From: JAISDD01 sp031553935
Lineage (GTDB): Bacteria > Bacillota > Syntrophomonadia > Syntrophomonadales > Syntrophomonadaceae
NCBI GenBank assembly: GCA_031553935.1
Contig: JAVBKS010000034.1
Location: 1 to 64,000 of the forward strand
Length of the DNA: 64,000 bases
Direction of reading: 5' to 3'
Position numbers and translations under genes: made by a program. A model generated the notes under the pieces. It was not told where the DNA came from. It saw nothing but the letters and a program-made list of their open reading frames with translations, and did no database searches. Every line of letters starts with the position of its first letter. Position 1 is the stretch's first letter. This document shows, piece after piece, positions 53,946-63,267 of this stretch.

Positions 53946-56900
53946 CTACGAAGTCTTTGCTATAACAAATTCCTGTAAAGACTTTACTTCGTAATGGGCT
54001 ATATTGTCTCCTTCATCTACTACCTCAACAATAACTCTTAAGGTATCTAAAGAAGTCAGACAAGAAACATTATGCTCAACTGCAGCCCTTCTAATTTGAA
54101 AGCCATCACTTTCCTGCTTGCGGCCATGGCTTAAAGTATTAATAATAAAATCAATTTTGCCGGATTGAATTAAGTCAACTATATTAGGAGAACCTTCAGT
54201 ATACTTTTTGACTATTTCCACTTCCACATCAAGCGACTTTAACCTGGCAGCTGTTCCTTCAGTTGCTACTAATTTATAACCAAGGTTTGCAAGCTTAACC
54301 AATAAGGGTAATGCTTCTTCTTTGTCGCGGTCGGCAATAGTTGCAACGATTTTAGCACCCTTATTAGGGATTTCGACACCGGCTGCCATCAGTCCTTTAA
54401 TTAAAGCTTTCTTTAATGAATAATCAATCCCGATAACTTCTCCGGTCGATTTCATTTCCGGTCCCAGGTTAATATCTACTTGAATTAGCTTGTTAAAAGA
54501 AAAAACCGGTACTTTCACGGCAAAAAATTCTTGCTTCGGCTGTAATCCATCGCCATAACCCAAATTTTTCAGCTTTTCACCCAACATAATTCTAGTGCCT
54601 AAACTCACAATTGGGATCCCGGTTACTTTGCTCAAAAATGGCACGGTGCGACTTGAGCGCGGGTTAACCTCTAAGACATACAGATCCTTTTGGTACTCGA
54701 CAAACTGGATGTTAATCATGCCTTTTACTTGTAATTCCAGGGCTATTTTTTGGGTATATTCAATAACCTTATTCCTAATTTCATCGCTGAGACTAAAATC
54801 CGGATAAACCGCAATACTGTCGCCGGAATGTATCCCGGCTCTCTCAATATGCTGCATTATGCCCGGAATCAAGACCCTTTCTCCGTCACAAATGGCATCA
54901 ACTTCGATCTCTTTGCCCAGCAGATATTTGTCTACCAGGACTGGATGGTCTTTATTTATCTTCACTGCGGTTCGCATGTAGGTTTGCAGCTCTTCTTGAT
55001 TATATACAATCTCCATGGCTCTTCCTCCTAATACGTAAGAAGGCCTAACTAAGACGGGATAGCCGATTTCATCAGCTCCGGCAAGTGCGGCTTCAATCGT
55101 ATACACGCTTCTTCCAGGAGGTCTCAAAATCTGCAGCTTCTCCAGCATCTCATCAAATCTTTCCCGATCCTCAGCCCTATCAATATTGTCATTTGAGGTG
55201 CCGAAAATTTTTACCCCAGCTTTATCTAAAACATTAGCCAAATTAATGGCAGTCTGACCGCCAAATTGAACGATTACACCCTGGGGCTGTTCCTCTTCAA
55301 TAATATTCATGACATCTTCAAAAATCAGCGGCTCGAAGTACAAACGATCCGATGTGTCGAAATCAGTGCTGACCGTCTCGGGATTATTGTTTACTATAAT
55401 AGCTTTATATCCGGCATCCCTAATAGCCCAAATCGCATGGACCGTGCAGTAATCAAACTCGAGACCCTGGCCGATACGTATAGGTCCGGCGCCAATTACC
55501 AGGACTTTTTTATCATTATCATGAGTCGCTTCGTTTTCTTGCTCATAACAACTATAGTAATAAGGAGTGACGGCATCATATTCTGCCGCACAGGTGTCCA
55601 CAAGTTTGTAAGTGGGTAAGATTCCTTCTTTTTTTCTAAGGCTGCGGATCTCTGCTTCATTTGTTCCTCGCAGAGCAGCAATTTCTATGTCTGAGAAGCC
55701 CATTTTTTTGGCTGCCTGCAATAATTCAGCATTCATGGGATTTTTACTGATTATTCTAGAAAAATCTATTATATTTTTGATTTTTTGCAAAAAGTATTTG
55801 TCAATTCTAGTTATCTGCCAAATGTCATCCAATAGCATATTGCGATTAAAAGCTTCAGCAATAATAAATATTCTCTCGTCATCAGCTTCCTTAAGACGAG
55901 TAATTAATTCCTGATCAGAGCTAGTGAGTAATTCCGGCAAACGCAAGCCATTAATCCCAATTTCAAGAGAGCGGATTGATTTAAGAAAAGCGGCTTCGAA
56001 GCTGCGATCAATTGCCATAACTTCTCCGGTAGCTTTCATCTGGGTCCCCAGGCGGCGGTCTCCGAAAACGAATTTGTCGAATGGCCAGCGCGGAACTTTT
56101 AAAACCACATAATCGATCGCCGGCTCAAAACAAGCAGAAGTTGTGCCAATGATCTCATTAGGTATTTCATCTAAGGTATAACCGATGGCAATCTTAGTGG
56201 TAACCCGCGCAATCGGGTATCCAGTCGCTTTCGAAGCAAGCGCACTTGAGCGGCTAACTCGCGGATTTACTTCGATAACATAATATTTTTTGCTGAAAGG
56301 GTCCAAGGCAAATTGAATATTGCACCCTCCCTCTACCTTAAGTTCTCTTATTATTCTTATGGAAGCGGCATGCAGCATTTGATACTCTTCATCAGTCAGA
56401 GTTTGTGCCGGAGCGATTACAATGCTGTCTCCAGTGTGGATACCCACGGGGTCAAAGTTCTCCATGCTGCATATGGTGATACAATTATCATTGGCATCAC
56501 GCATGACTTCAAATTCAATTTCTTTAAAACCAGCAACGCTTTGTTCTAACAGCACTTGCTTTATCGGGCTGCTCAATAAACCTTTAATGGTAGTATTAAT
56601 CAGCTCTTGTTCATCGTGAGCTGTTCCACCGCCGGTTCCCCCCATGGTAAATGCCGGTCTAATTATTAATGGATAACCTATACTCTCTGCGAATCGTTTA
56701 GCTTCATCGAGACTATGCACAATAGTACTCTCTGGAATCGGTTCCCCCAGTTTTTGCATGGTTTCTTTGAATAATTCACGGCTTTCAGCTCTCCTAATTG
56801 CATCCAGAGTCATTCCCAACAATGGTATTCCGGTTTCTTCCAGCACTCCGGATTCATCAAGTGCTAATGCTAAATTAAGGCCAATTTGTCCGCCGATATT

Positions 56901-57164
56901 AGCGATTATTCCATCCGGTTTTTCTTTGATAAGTATTTTTTTAAGATTCTCAACTGTTAAAGGCTCGAAATAGACTTGATCGGCGATCTCGGCATCAGTC
57001 ATTATGGTAGCAGGGTTACTATTAACCAAAACGATTTCTAAACCCTCTTCCCTTAATGCTCGGCAAGCCTGAGTTCCTGCATAATCGAATTCAGCAGCTT
57101 GACCAATAATAATCGGCCCTGAGCCTATTACCAGAACTTTTTTTATATCATTTCGCAAAGGCAT
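53946..57164 (-). CDS. carB: Carbamoyl-phosphate synthase large subunit
   Basis: Makes carbamoyl phosphate from bicarbonate, ATP and ammonia. Length 1072, complete. Two ATP-grasp halves: 'VLVIGSGPIIIGQAAEFDYAGTQACRALRE' at the start and 'VLVIGAGPIRIGQGLEFDYCTVHA' near 555; 'FTMGGTGGGTAHDE' near 170 and 'VLGGRAMEIVYN' near 710. The last ~130 residues are the allosteric MGS-like domain (KIVATIADRDKEEALPLLVKLANLG). Since the partner CarA lacks glutaminase residues, this subunit may depend on free ammonia. Downstream of carA by 27 bases. Confidence 0.95.
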   Translation of the reverse strand: MPLRNDIKKVLVIGSGPIIIGQAAEFDYAGTQACRALREEGLEIVLVNSNPATIMTDAEIADQVYFEPLTVENLKKILIKEKPDGIIANIGGQIGLNLALALDESGVLEETGIPLLGMTLDAIRRAESRELFKETMQKLGEPIPESTIVHSLDEAKRFAESIGYPLIIRPAFTMGGTGGGTAHDEQELINTTIKGLLSSPIKQVLLEQSVAGFKEIEFEVMRDANDNCITICSMENFDPVGIHTGDSIVIAPAQTLTDEEYQMLHAASIRIIRELKVEGGCNIQFALDPFSKKYYVIEVNPRVSRSSALASKATGYPIARVTTKIAIGYTLDEIPNEIIGTTSACFEPAIDYVVLKVPRWPFDKFVFGDRRLGTQMKATGEVMAIDRSFEAAFLKSIRSLEIGINGLRLPELLTSSDQELITRLKEADDERIFIIAEAFNRNMLLDDIWQITRIDKYFLQKIKNIIDFSRIISKNPMNAELLQAAKKMGFSDIEIAALRGTNEAEIRSLRKKEGILPTYKLVDTCAAEYDAVTPYYYSCYEQENEATHDNDKKVLVIGAGPIRIGQGLEFDYCTVHAIWAIRDAGYKAIIVNNNPETVSTDFDTSDRLYFEPLIFEDVMNIIEEEQPQGVIVQFGGQTAINLANVLDKAGVKIFGTSNDNIDRAEDRERFDEMLEKLQILRPPGRSVYTIEAALAGADEIGYPVLVRPSYVLGGRAMEIVYNQEELQTYMRTAVKINKDHPVLVDKYLLGKEIEVDAICDGERVLIPGIMQHIERAGIHSGDSIAVYPDFSLSDEIRNKVIEYTQKIALELQVKGMINIQFVEYQKDLYVLEVNPRSSRTVPFLSKVTGIPIVSLGTRIMLGEKLKNLGYGDGLQPKQEFFAVKVPVFSFNKLIQVDINLGPEMKSTGEVIGIDYSLKKALIKGLMAAGVEIPNKGAKIVATIADRDKEEALPLLVKLANLGYKLVATEGTAARLKSLDVEVEIVKKYTEGSPNIVDLIQSGKIDFIINTLSHGRKQESDGFQIRRAAVEHNVSCLTSLDTLRVIVEVVDEGDNIAHYEVKSLQEFVIAKTS

Positions 57165-57191
57165 AAATTTCCCTCCATATTGTCATCGCCA

Positions 57192-58256
57192 TTAAAGATT
57201 CTGCACGAATTCATCAAGATAAAACCCGGTTTCACTGTAGCCATGATATCCTTCCGGATCAAATTGAACAGATATGATCGGAAAATTCCTGTGCTTAATT
57301 CCTTCAATACTATTATCATGAAGACTTCTTAAGATAAAATCGGCATCAATGCCCATTAATGAGCTTTCTTCTATGGCATACCCATGATTCTGCGTTGTTA
57401 TATAAATTCTATTGTTAATCAGATTGCGGACGGGATGATTAGTACCTCTATGACCATGTGGAAGTTTAAATATTTGAGCTCCTAATGCCAATGCTATTAC
57501 TTGGTGCCCAAGCCCAACTCCAAATATCGGTACCTTTCCCAGCAAGCCTTTGACGGTTTCCTGGATGCTTAGCAGTGCCTGAGGGTCACCGGGGCCGTCG
57601 GAAATAAAGACTCCATCCGGCTCTAAATCAAGGATTTCTTTGCTGCTGGTCAGGGCAGGAACTGCTACCACTTGACACTTCCTTTTGAGAAAAGAATCAA
57701 TTGCCGACCTTTTGGTGCCTAAATCCAAAAAGACTATTTTTTTGCCTTCCTCGCCAAACTTCATAATATTTCTTCTGGTTACATAAGAAACTAAATCACC
57801 AGTTTGGTCTTGGGCTGCTTGTTTCGCTAGTTTAACTAAATGTTCTATATTATCTATATTTGAGGTGATAATACCTCCTTTTATACCTTTAGTTCTGATA
57901 GCACGTGTTAATGCCCTAGTATCAACTTCAGTTAAAACCGCTATTTCACTGCGGTTTAAAAAGGTAATCATATCTTCTTCCATTTCATAATGGCTGGGAA
58001 AATCAGTTGCTTCCCTTAAAACTAATCCCTTAACCATGGCTCTAGCTGAGGCAAAACTTTTCTTATTAAAACCTACATTACCTACCAGAGGATAAGTCAT
58101 AACAACGATTTGTCCCCAAAAAGAAGGATCGGTAATGATATCCTGGTAGCTAATCATTGCTGTTGTAAATACGACCTCACCACTCGCTTGCAGGCAATCA
58201 TTAAGTAACTTTCCAGCAAAAATTTGTCCGTTTTCTAAGACTAAATACCCTTTCAT
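57192..58256 (-). CDS. carA: Carbamoyl-phosphate synthase small subunit with missing glutaminase triad
   Basis: By family this subunit hydrolyses glutamine and feeds ammonia to CarB. Length 354, complete: N-terminal CPSase_sm domain ('QDIITDPSFWGQIVVMTYPLVGN' region near 40) and class I amidotransferase domain from ~172. The nucleophile elbow reads FGVGLGHQ (245-252), so the usual Cys is Gly248 (codon GGG at 57515-57513). The catalytic His is also gone: SVQFDPEG has Asp333 where SVQYHPE is expected; Glu335 remains. The frame is intact and other conserved parts (GPGDP, GHRGTNHPV, TTQNHGYA) are kept, so it is not simple decay. It may serve only as a structural or regulatory partner. It sits in normal operon position between pyrC and carB. 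Confidence 0.93.
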   Translation of the reverse strand: MKGYLVLENGQIFAGKLLNDCLQASGEVVFTTAMISYQDIITDPSFWGQIVVMTYPLVGNVGFNKKSFASARAMVKGLVLREATDFPSHYEMEEDMITFLNRSEIAVLTEVDTRALTRAIRTKGIKGGIITSNIDNIEHLVKLAKQAAQDQTGDLVSYVTRRNIMKFGEEGKKIVFLDLGTKRSAIDSFLKRKCQVVAVPALTSSKEILDLEPDGVFISDGPGDPQALLSIQETVKGLLGKVPIFGVGLGHQVIALALGAQIFKLPHGHRGTNHPVRNLINNRIYITTQNHGYAIEESSLMGIDADFILRSLHDNSIEGIKHRNFPIISVQFDPEGYHGYSETGFYLDEFVQNL

Positions 58257-58300
58257 TTCCCCTGCCTTCCCACTGAGAAAAACTCAATATTAATTCTACT

Positions 58301-59584
58301 TTAGATTTTGAGCTCGCCATTGGCGGCAACAATGGTTCCATCAACAATTGTCATCACCGGCCAGCCTTGCAGTTGTTGCCCATGAAATGGGCTATTCTTA
58401 CCTTTAGAATAGAAATTTCCTGTATCAACTGTTTTGATAAGACGAGGATCAATTATCGTTATATCAGCTTTAGCTCCTTTGGCTAAGCTGCCGCCATCAA
58501 TATTAAGTATTCGCGCCGGACCCACTGTAAACATGGAGATTACGCGCTCCAAACTCAAAACATTTTTGTTGACCAGGTCAAGACACACTGCAACTGCAGT
58601 CTCTAGGCCTGAAATTCCGAAACTAGCCAGCTGGTATTCGCAGTCCTTACTTTCAAGATGATGGGGCGCATGATCAGTTGCAATACAATCAATAGTCCCG
58701 TCATTAACGCCAGCTATCAATGCATTTATGTGATCCGTTGAACGCAAAGGCGGATTTACTTTGGTATTAGGATCATATGAACCCACTATTTCGTCGCTAA
58801 GAGCTAAATGATGCGGTGTTACTTCGCAGGTAACAGCTAAGCCATCACCTTTGGCCTTTCTTACCAAGTCTAGCGATTCAGCAGTTGACAAGTGACAGAT
58901 ATGCAGCCTGCCGCCGGTTAGCTTAGCAAGACTAATCTCACGGCCTACCATTATAGATTCCGCGGCAGCTGGAATAGCCTGAAGTCCGTAAATAGTGGAA
59001 AAATATCCTTCATGCATCAAGCCTCCTCGGCTCAGATCCATTTCCTCACAATGAGATAGAATTGGTAAATCAAACATCTTAGCATAATCCATAGCATTGC
59101 GCATTATATTTGCGTGTTTCACCGGTTTGCCATCGTCTGAGAGCGCTATACAGCCAGCCGATACTAAGCCGGCTATTTCGCTTAATTCTTCGCCATTAAT
59201 TCCCTTAGTAATAGATCCGATTGGATAGACCTTCACCAAAGCGGATTTTTGTGCTCTCTCTTTTACAAAATTTGCAACTACATGGTTGTCAATTGCCGGT
59301 TCAGTGTTTGGCATACAGCAAATAGCAGTAAAACCTCCAGCAGCAGCAGCCCAGCTACCGGTTGTAATGTCTTCTTTGTATTCAAAACCAGGTTCTCTTA
59401 AATGAACATGCATATCAATAAACCCAGGAGCCACAATAAGCCCTTCGGCATCAACCACTTCGGCCTTTACTGCTTTACTTTCACCGATTGAACTAATGTA
59501 GCCGTCTTCTATCAAAACATCCTGGACTTTATCGATATTATTGCCAGGATCAATCACTCGACCGTTCTTAATCAACAATTTCAT
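58301..59584 (-). CDS. pyrC: Dihydroorotase
   Basis: Zinc amidohydrolase cyclising carbamoyl aspartate to dihydroorotate. Length 427, class I type. 'VAPGFIDMHVHLREPGFEYKEDITTGSWAAAAGGFTA' near 55 gives the HxH metal ligands and substrate Arg, 'LSHCEEM' near 178, 'LHICHLSTAES' near 230, and 'DCIATDHAPHH' near 300 with the catalytic Asp. Overlaps the end of pyrB by 17 bases, which supports coupled translation. Confidence 0.94.
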   Translation of the reverse strand: MKLLIKNGRVIDPGNNIDKVQDVLIEDGYISSIGESKAVKAEVVDAEGLIVAPGFIDMHVHLREPGFEYKEDITTGSWAAAAGGFTAICCMPNTEPAIDNHVVANFVKERAQKSALVKVYPIGSITKGINGEELSEIAGLVSAGCIALSDDGKPVKHANIMRNAMDYAKMFDLPILSHCEEMDLSRGGLMHEGYFSTIYGLQAIPAAAESIMVGREISLAKLTGGRLHICHLSTAESLDLVRKAKGDGLAVTCEVTPHHLALSDEIVGSYDPNTKVNPPLRSTDHINALIAGVNDGTIDCIATDHAPHHLESKDCEYQLASFGISGLETAVAVCLDLVNKNVLSLERVISMFTVGPARILNIDGGSLAKGAKADITIIDPRLIKTVDTGNFYSKGKNSPFHGQQLQGWPVMTIVDGTIVAANGELKI

Positions 59585-60509
59585 CTTTTGTCCCTCCCAT
59601 CATCAGGAACAGTATTGCCATCCGAACTGCAACCCCATTGGTTACTTGCTGATTGATGACTGCGCTTAGGCTATCTGCTAATCTACTGTCAATTTCAATA
59701 CCACGATTCATCGGACCAGGGTGGAGGATCATTACATCTTTTTTAGCTGTTCGGGTGCGATAATCATTTACCAGGAATAGATTGGCGTATTCTTCCATGG
59801 AGGGAAACAAAGCGCTTTCTTGCCTTTCTTTTTGAACACGCAAAACATTAATCACATCCGCATCTTCGAAAGCATCTTCAAGGCTATAACAAACACGAAC
59901 ACCTAGTTTTTCAATCTCAGCCGGCATCAGCGTTGATGGCCCTACTACTCTAATATCACAGTCAAATTTTTGCAGAGCATAAATATTGGATCTCGCTACC
60001 CGGCTATGCTTTATGTCGCCAACAATAGCAACTTTCAAACCATCCAAACTCTTTTTCTTCTCTTTTATCGAAAAGAGATCTAATAGTGCTTGGGTAGGAT
60101 GCTCATTTTGACCATCACCAGCATTAATAACTCTCATATTGGTATTGCGAGCAACATAATGGGGCGTTCCGCTCATTGCGTGTCTCATAACCATTAAGTC
60201 AAAACCCATCATTTCAATGGTTTTCATAGTATCTTTCAGGCTTTCCCCTTTTTGGACACTGCTGGTTGCAACAGTGAGATTAACTGTATCAGCACTCAAA
60301 TACTTGCCGGCAATCTCGAATGAGGTTCTGGTCCTGGTGCTATTTTCGAAGAATACCGTAGCTAGAGCCTTGCCCCTTAAAGTCGGAACCTTTTTTACAT
60401 CTCGACTGATGATGTCCTTCATCGGAACAGCCGTATCTAAAATCTGCAATATTTCTTCTTTGCTAAGTTCACGCAATCCCAATAGATCTTTGCGTTGCTC
60501 TAATCTCAA
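59568..60509 (-). CDS. pyrB: Aspartate carbamoyltransferase catalytic subunit
   Basis: Joins carbamoyl phosphate and aspartate. The 313-residue form has the carbamoyl phosphate loop 'FFENSTRTRTSFEIA' near 45, 'MVMRHAMSGTPHYVA' near 100, 'NEHPTQALLDLFSI' near 130 and 'ILHPGPMNRGIEID' near 258. The start chosen is TTG at 60509, as AAGGAGA stands seven bases before it; the longer frame from 60533 would place that site inside the gene and would run into the terminator region. There is no pyrI, as usual for Firmicutes. Confidence 0.94.
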   Translation of the reverse strand: MRLEQRKDLLGLRELSKEEILQILDTAVPMKDIISRDVKKVPTLRGKALATVFFENSTRTRTSFEIAGKYLSADTVNLTVATSSVQKGESLKDTMKTIEMMGFDLMVMRHAMSGTPHYVARNTNMRVINAGDGQNEHPTQALLDLFSIKEKKKSLDGLKVAIVGDIKHSRVARSNIYALQKFDCDIRVVGPSTLMPAEIEKLGVRVCYSLEDAFEDADVINVLRVQKERQESALFPSMEEYANLFLVNDYRTRTAKKDVMILHPGPMNRGIEIDSRLADSLSAVINQQVTNGVAVRMAILFLMMGGTKDEIVD

Positions 60510-60530
60510 ATTGCTATCTCCTTCCGACTG

Positions 60531-60558
60531 CAAAATAAAACCTCCCGGTATCGGGAGG
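60531..60558 (-). terminator. Attenuator hairpin between pyrR and pyrB
   Basis: Stem CCTCCCG / CGGGAGG (60541-60547 with 60552-60558) with a 4-base loop, followed on the minus strand by TTTTATTTT. An upstream alternative stem ACTCCC / GGGAGT lies in the same gap and could compete. No clear PyrR binding word was seen here, so the site may be a plain partial terminator. Confidence 0.7.
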
Positions 60559-60605
60559 TCGCTTCTTTTTTGCTACTCCCTCTTTAGCTTTATCCTATTG
60601 GGAGT

Positions 60606-61157
60606 CTAGTCATCTATTAATTCTTGTATTACTACCTGATCCTCGTCATCTAATTCCTTTACTTTTACGGAAATGATTTCTTTCAGCGATGAAGGCACAT
60701 TCTTGCCGATGAAATCCGCCTTAATCGGCAACTCTCGGTGCCCCCTATCAACTAATACTGCTAATTGTATTGATCTCGGCCGCCCCAAATCCATCAAAGC
60801 ATCTAAAGCTGCTCTAATTGTTCTTCCGGTAAATAAAACATCATCTACTAAAACTATGTTCATACCAATTATATTGAAATTGATCTCTGTTCTCCGCACC
60901 AATGGCTGTGATGCCAGAGTTGTCAAATCATCACGATATAATGTTATATCAAGAATCCCGACCGGAACTTCCAAGCCTTCGATATCTTCAATTATTTTTG
61001 CTAAACGAAGCGCCAATGGTCCCCCGCGCCTTCGAATTCCAACCAAGGCAATATTGTCGACACCTTTGTTTTTTTCAATGATTTCGTGAGCAATCCTAGT
61101 TAATGCTCTCTTTAAGGCTACTTCATCCATGATGACATTCTTATCACGAAGCTGCAT
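60606..61157 (-). CDS. pyrR: Bifunctional pyr operon regulator / uracil phosphoribosyltransferase PyrR
   Basis: RNA-binding regulator that senses UMP and also has uracil phosphoribosyltransferase activity. Length 183. 'ALTRIAHEIIEKNKGVDNIALVGIRRRGGPLALRLAK' at the start and the PRPP loop 'VLVDDVLFTGRTIRAALDALMDLG' near 100 are family marks, with 'LAVLVDRGHRELPIKADFIGKNVPS' near 135. First gene of the operon, controlled by the attenuator at 61171-61241 to which it should bind. Confidence 0.95.
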   Translation of the reverse strand: MQLRDKNVIMDEVALKRALTRIAHEIIEKNKGVDNIALVGIRRRGGPLALRLAKIIEDIEGLEVPVGILDITLYRDDLTTLASQPLVRRTEINFNIIGMNIVLVDDVLFTGRTIRAALDALMDLGRPRSIQLAVLVDRGHRELPIKADFIGKNVPSSLKEIISVKVKELDDEDQVVIQELIDD

Positions 61158-61170
61158 AACGATCCCCCTT

Positions 61171-61241
61171 AAAAAAACAAAACCTACCTAAATTATAGGC
61201 AGGCAGACGACTTCCAAAATCCTTGCCAGCCTCTCTGGACT
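61171..61241 (-). promoter_or_regulatory. PyrR-binding attenuator leader
   Basis: On the minus strand the leader has AGTCCAGAGAGGCT then GGCAAGG (61241-61221), a close match to the PyrR anti-antiterminator recognition sequence known from Bacillus. It is followed by a terminator hairpin, arms CCTGCCTA and TAGGTAGG (61203-61196 with 61190-61183), then TTTTGTTTTTTT. When UMP is plentiful, PyrR binding should favour the terminator and shut off the pyr genes. Confidence 0.88.
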
Positions 61242-61260
61242 AACTTAAAGGTCTAAGGTG

Positions 61261-61289
61261 ATTTTAATAAAACAATTATTTAAAGTCAA
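61261..61289 (-). promoter_or_regulatory. Sigma-A promoter of the pyr operon
   Basis: TTGACT (61284-61289) and TAAAAT (61261-61266) with a spacer of exactly 17 bases, read leftward, directly upstream of the PyrR attenuator. Matches are five of six at each box. Confidence 0.8.
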
Positions 61290-61311
61290 TGTATACTTTA
61301 GGATATTAAGT

Positions 61312-62001
61312 TTATGGCCGTTTCGCTTTGAACTCTTCAATTAATGCAATTGCATTACTGGTTCCGATTCTATCTACCCCTAAATCCAGTAGTTCCTGAG
61401 CAAAAGCTGCCGTCTTAATCCCTCCGCTGGCTTTGATTTTTAATCCTCGCGATTTGTATTTATTAATTATTACTATATCTTCGCGACTAACACCCCTTGA
61501 GGACATTCCGGTCGAAGTTTTTAGGTAATCGGCTCCGCTCTCACTTACTATGCTAATTACTTTTATGAGTTCCTCTTCATTTAACAATGCCGTCTCCACA
61601 ATGATCTTCAGAGTGAATTCGTATTTAGACTTAAGCTCTAAAACTCGTTCGATTTCCTGGACTATATACTCCCAGCTGCCATCTTTTAACGCCCCTATAT
61701 TTAAAACGAAATCCAGCTCATTAGCTCCATTTTGCAGCGCAATTTCTGCTTCAAAACACTTTACTGCTATCTCTTGGGCACCCAGGGGAAAACCAATCAC
61801 GCTGCACAGCAAAACTTTATTTCCATTGAGGAATTGGCGTGCAAGTTTGACTCGATAAGGCATTATACATACAGCACAAACACCGAGCTCAAGAGCTTTA
61901 CTACATAAAAAATCAATATCCTTGAGCGTAGCATCTGCTCTTAAATCCGTGCTATCAATACATGCACAAATCTCCGAAATACGCTTAGACTCTATATCCA
62001 A
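61312..62001 (-). CDS. deoC: Deoxyribose-phosphate aldolase
   Basis: Schiff-base aldolase splitting deoxyribose 5-phosphate into glyceraldehyde 3-phosphate and acetaldehyde. Length 229. 'CIDSTDLRADATLKDIDFLC' at the start, 'VLCSVIGFPLG' near 60, 'ELDFVLNIGALKDG' near 95, and the catalytic Lys in 'ADYLKTSTGMSSRG' near 160 with a second Lys in 'IKASGGIKT' near 195. Start is TTG with weak AAGGA upstream. It overlaps era by 17 bases. The stop is just upstream of the pyr promoter, so it ends the era group. Confidence 0.9.
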   Translation of the reverse strand: MDIESKRISEICACIDSTDLRADATLKDIDFLCSKALELGVCAVCIMPYRVKLARQFLNGNKVLLCSVIGFPLGAQEIAVKCFEAEIALQNGANELDFVLNIGALKDGSWEYIVQEIERVLELKSKYEFTLKIIVETALLNEEELIKVISIVSESGADYLKTSTGMSSRGVSREDIVIINKYKSRGLKIKASGGIKTAAFAQELLDLGVDRIGTSNAIALIEEFKAKRP

Positions 62002-62866
62002 ATTTCTTCAAATCCTTTTCATTATTGCGCCAGTTCTTTTTTTCTTTTACCCATAAATCTAAATAAACTTGGCACCCCACCAAGGTTTCAATATCTTGGC
62101 GCGCGGTTTCACCAATTTGTTTGAGCATAGCTCCTTTATTGCCAATTATTATGCCCTTTTGTGAATTTCGCTCCGTATAAATAACCGCTCTTATATATGC
62201 CTTGTTACTGGCTTTAAACTTAAATTCCTCAATCTCAACGGCAATAGAATGGGGCACCTCGTCTCTGGTTAACAACAAAACTTTTTCCCTAACCATCTCC
62301 GAAGCTAAGAATGAAATGGACAGATCACTTAAGTCTTCTTCCGGGTAATACATTGGTCCTTCGGGCATATACTGAAAAGACTTTTCCACTAGTAGATCTA
62401 TGTTGGTTCCATTGGCGGCAGAAATAGGAATTATTTCAGAAAAACGCAGGTGTCTTTGATAGGTATCCCCTATTTCTTTAATGTTTGCGCCGCTGAGAAG
62501 ATCAATTTTATTAATAATAAGGAATATTGGAGTATTGGTATTACTCATATTCTCGATAATATACATTTCGCCGCTGCCAAGCGATCTAGTCGCATCAACA
62601 ACATAATATATCAAGTCTGCTTCACTTATGGTCTGTGCAAATACTCTTAACATATATTCACCTAATAAGTGCTTAGGTTTATGCACTCCCGGTGTATCAA
62701 CAAAAATTATCTGCCCCATATCTGAAGTATATATGCCTTGAATTCGGTTACGAGTAGTCTGAGGCTTTTCGGTAACAATCGCAATTTTTTCACCGATAAT
62801 TTTATTCAATAAAGTAGACTTTCCTACATTAGGTCGCCCAACTATGCTAATAAAACCGGATTTCAA
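61985..62866 (-). CDS. era: GTPase Era
   Basis: Ribosome-assembly GTPase binding 16S rRNA near the 3' end. Length 293. G1 'GRPNVGKST' at 10-18, G3 'DTPGVH' near 58, G4 'NKID' near 122, and the C-terminal KH domain with 'ERNSQKGIIIGNKGAMLKQIGETARQDIE' near 232. Full length. Lies in the usual Firmicutes ybeY-dgkA-cdd-era run. Confidence 0.96.
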   Translation of the reverse strand: MKSGFISIVGRPNVGKSTLLNKIIGEKIAIVTEKPQTTRNRIQGIYTSDMGQIIFVDTPGVHKPKHLLGEYMLRVFAQTISEADLIYYVVDATRSLGSGEMYIIENMSNTNTPIFLIINKIDLLSGANIKEIGDTYQRHLRFSEIIPISAANGTNIDLLVEKSFQYMPEGPMYYPEEDLSDLSISFLASEMVREKVLLLTRDEVPHSIAVEIEEFKFKASNKAYIRAVIYTERNSQKGIIIGNKGAMLKQIGETARQDIETLVGCQVYLDLWVKEKKNWRNNEKDLKKFGYRV

Positions 62867-62877
62867 ATTTGGTCCCC

Positions 62878-63267
62878 CTAATTATTATTTAACTGAAACA
62901 TAAACGGCAGTAACTCAGAAATATTTTTAACAATTATCTCTCCATTTTCACCATGAAAATAGATAGTTAATTGTGAAGAAAACTCAGCCAATACTTGCAG
63001 GCAAGCTCCACAGGGAAAAATCGCCTTGTTTTCAGGCCCACATATCGCTAACTCGGTCAGCTTCCTCTCCCCGTCATTCACAGCTTTAAAAACCGCTACC
63101 CTTTCAGCGCAAATGGTTAAACCATAAGAAGCATTTTCGATATTTGACCCAGTATAGACTTTGCCACTCGCCGTTCTAAGTGCTGCTCCTACTGCAAATT
63201 CCGAATATGGGGAATATGATGCATTTCTTGCATCCGCGGCCATTTCCATTAGTCCTTCATTTTTCAT
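62878..63267 (-). CDS. cdd: Cytidine deaminase
   Basis: Zinc enzyme that converts cytidine/deoxycytidine to uridine forms. Length 129, the short tetrameric type. 'SPYSEFAVGAALRTASG' near 20, 'TICAERVAVFKAV' near 52 with catalytic Glu and zinc Cys, and 'FPCGACLQVLAEF' near 88 with the two other Cys. Overlaps the dgkA stop by one base. Confidence 0.95.
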   Translation of the reverse strand: MKNEGLMEMAADARNASYSPYSEFAVGAALRTASGKVYTGSNIENASYGLTICAERVAVFKAVNDGERKLTELAICGPENKAIFPCGACLQVLAEFSSQLTIYFHGENGEIIVKNISELLPFMFQLNNN

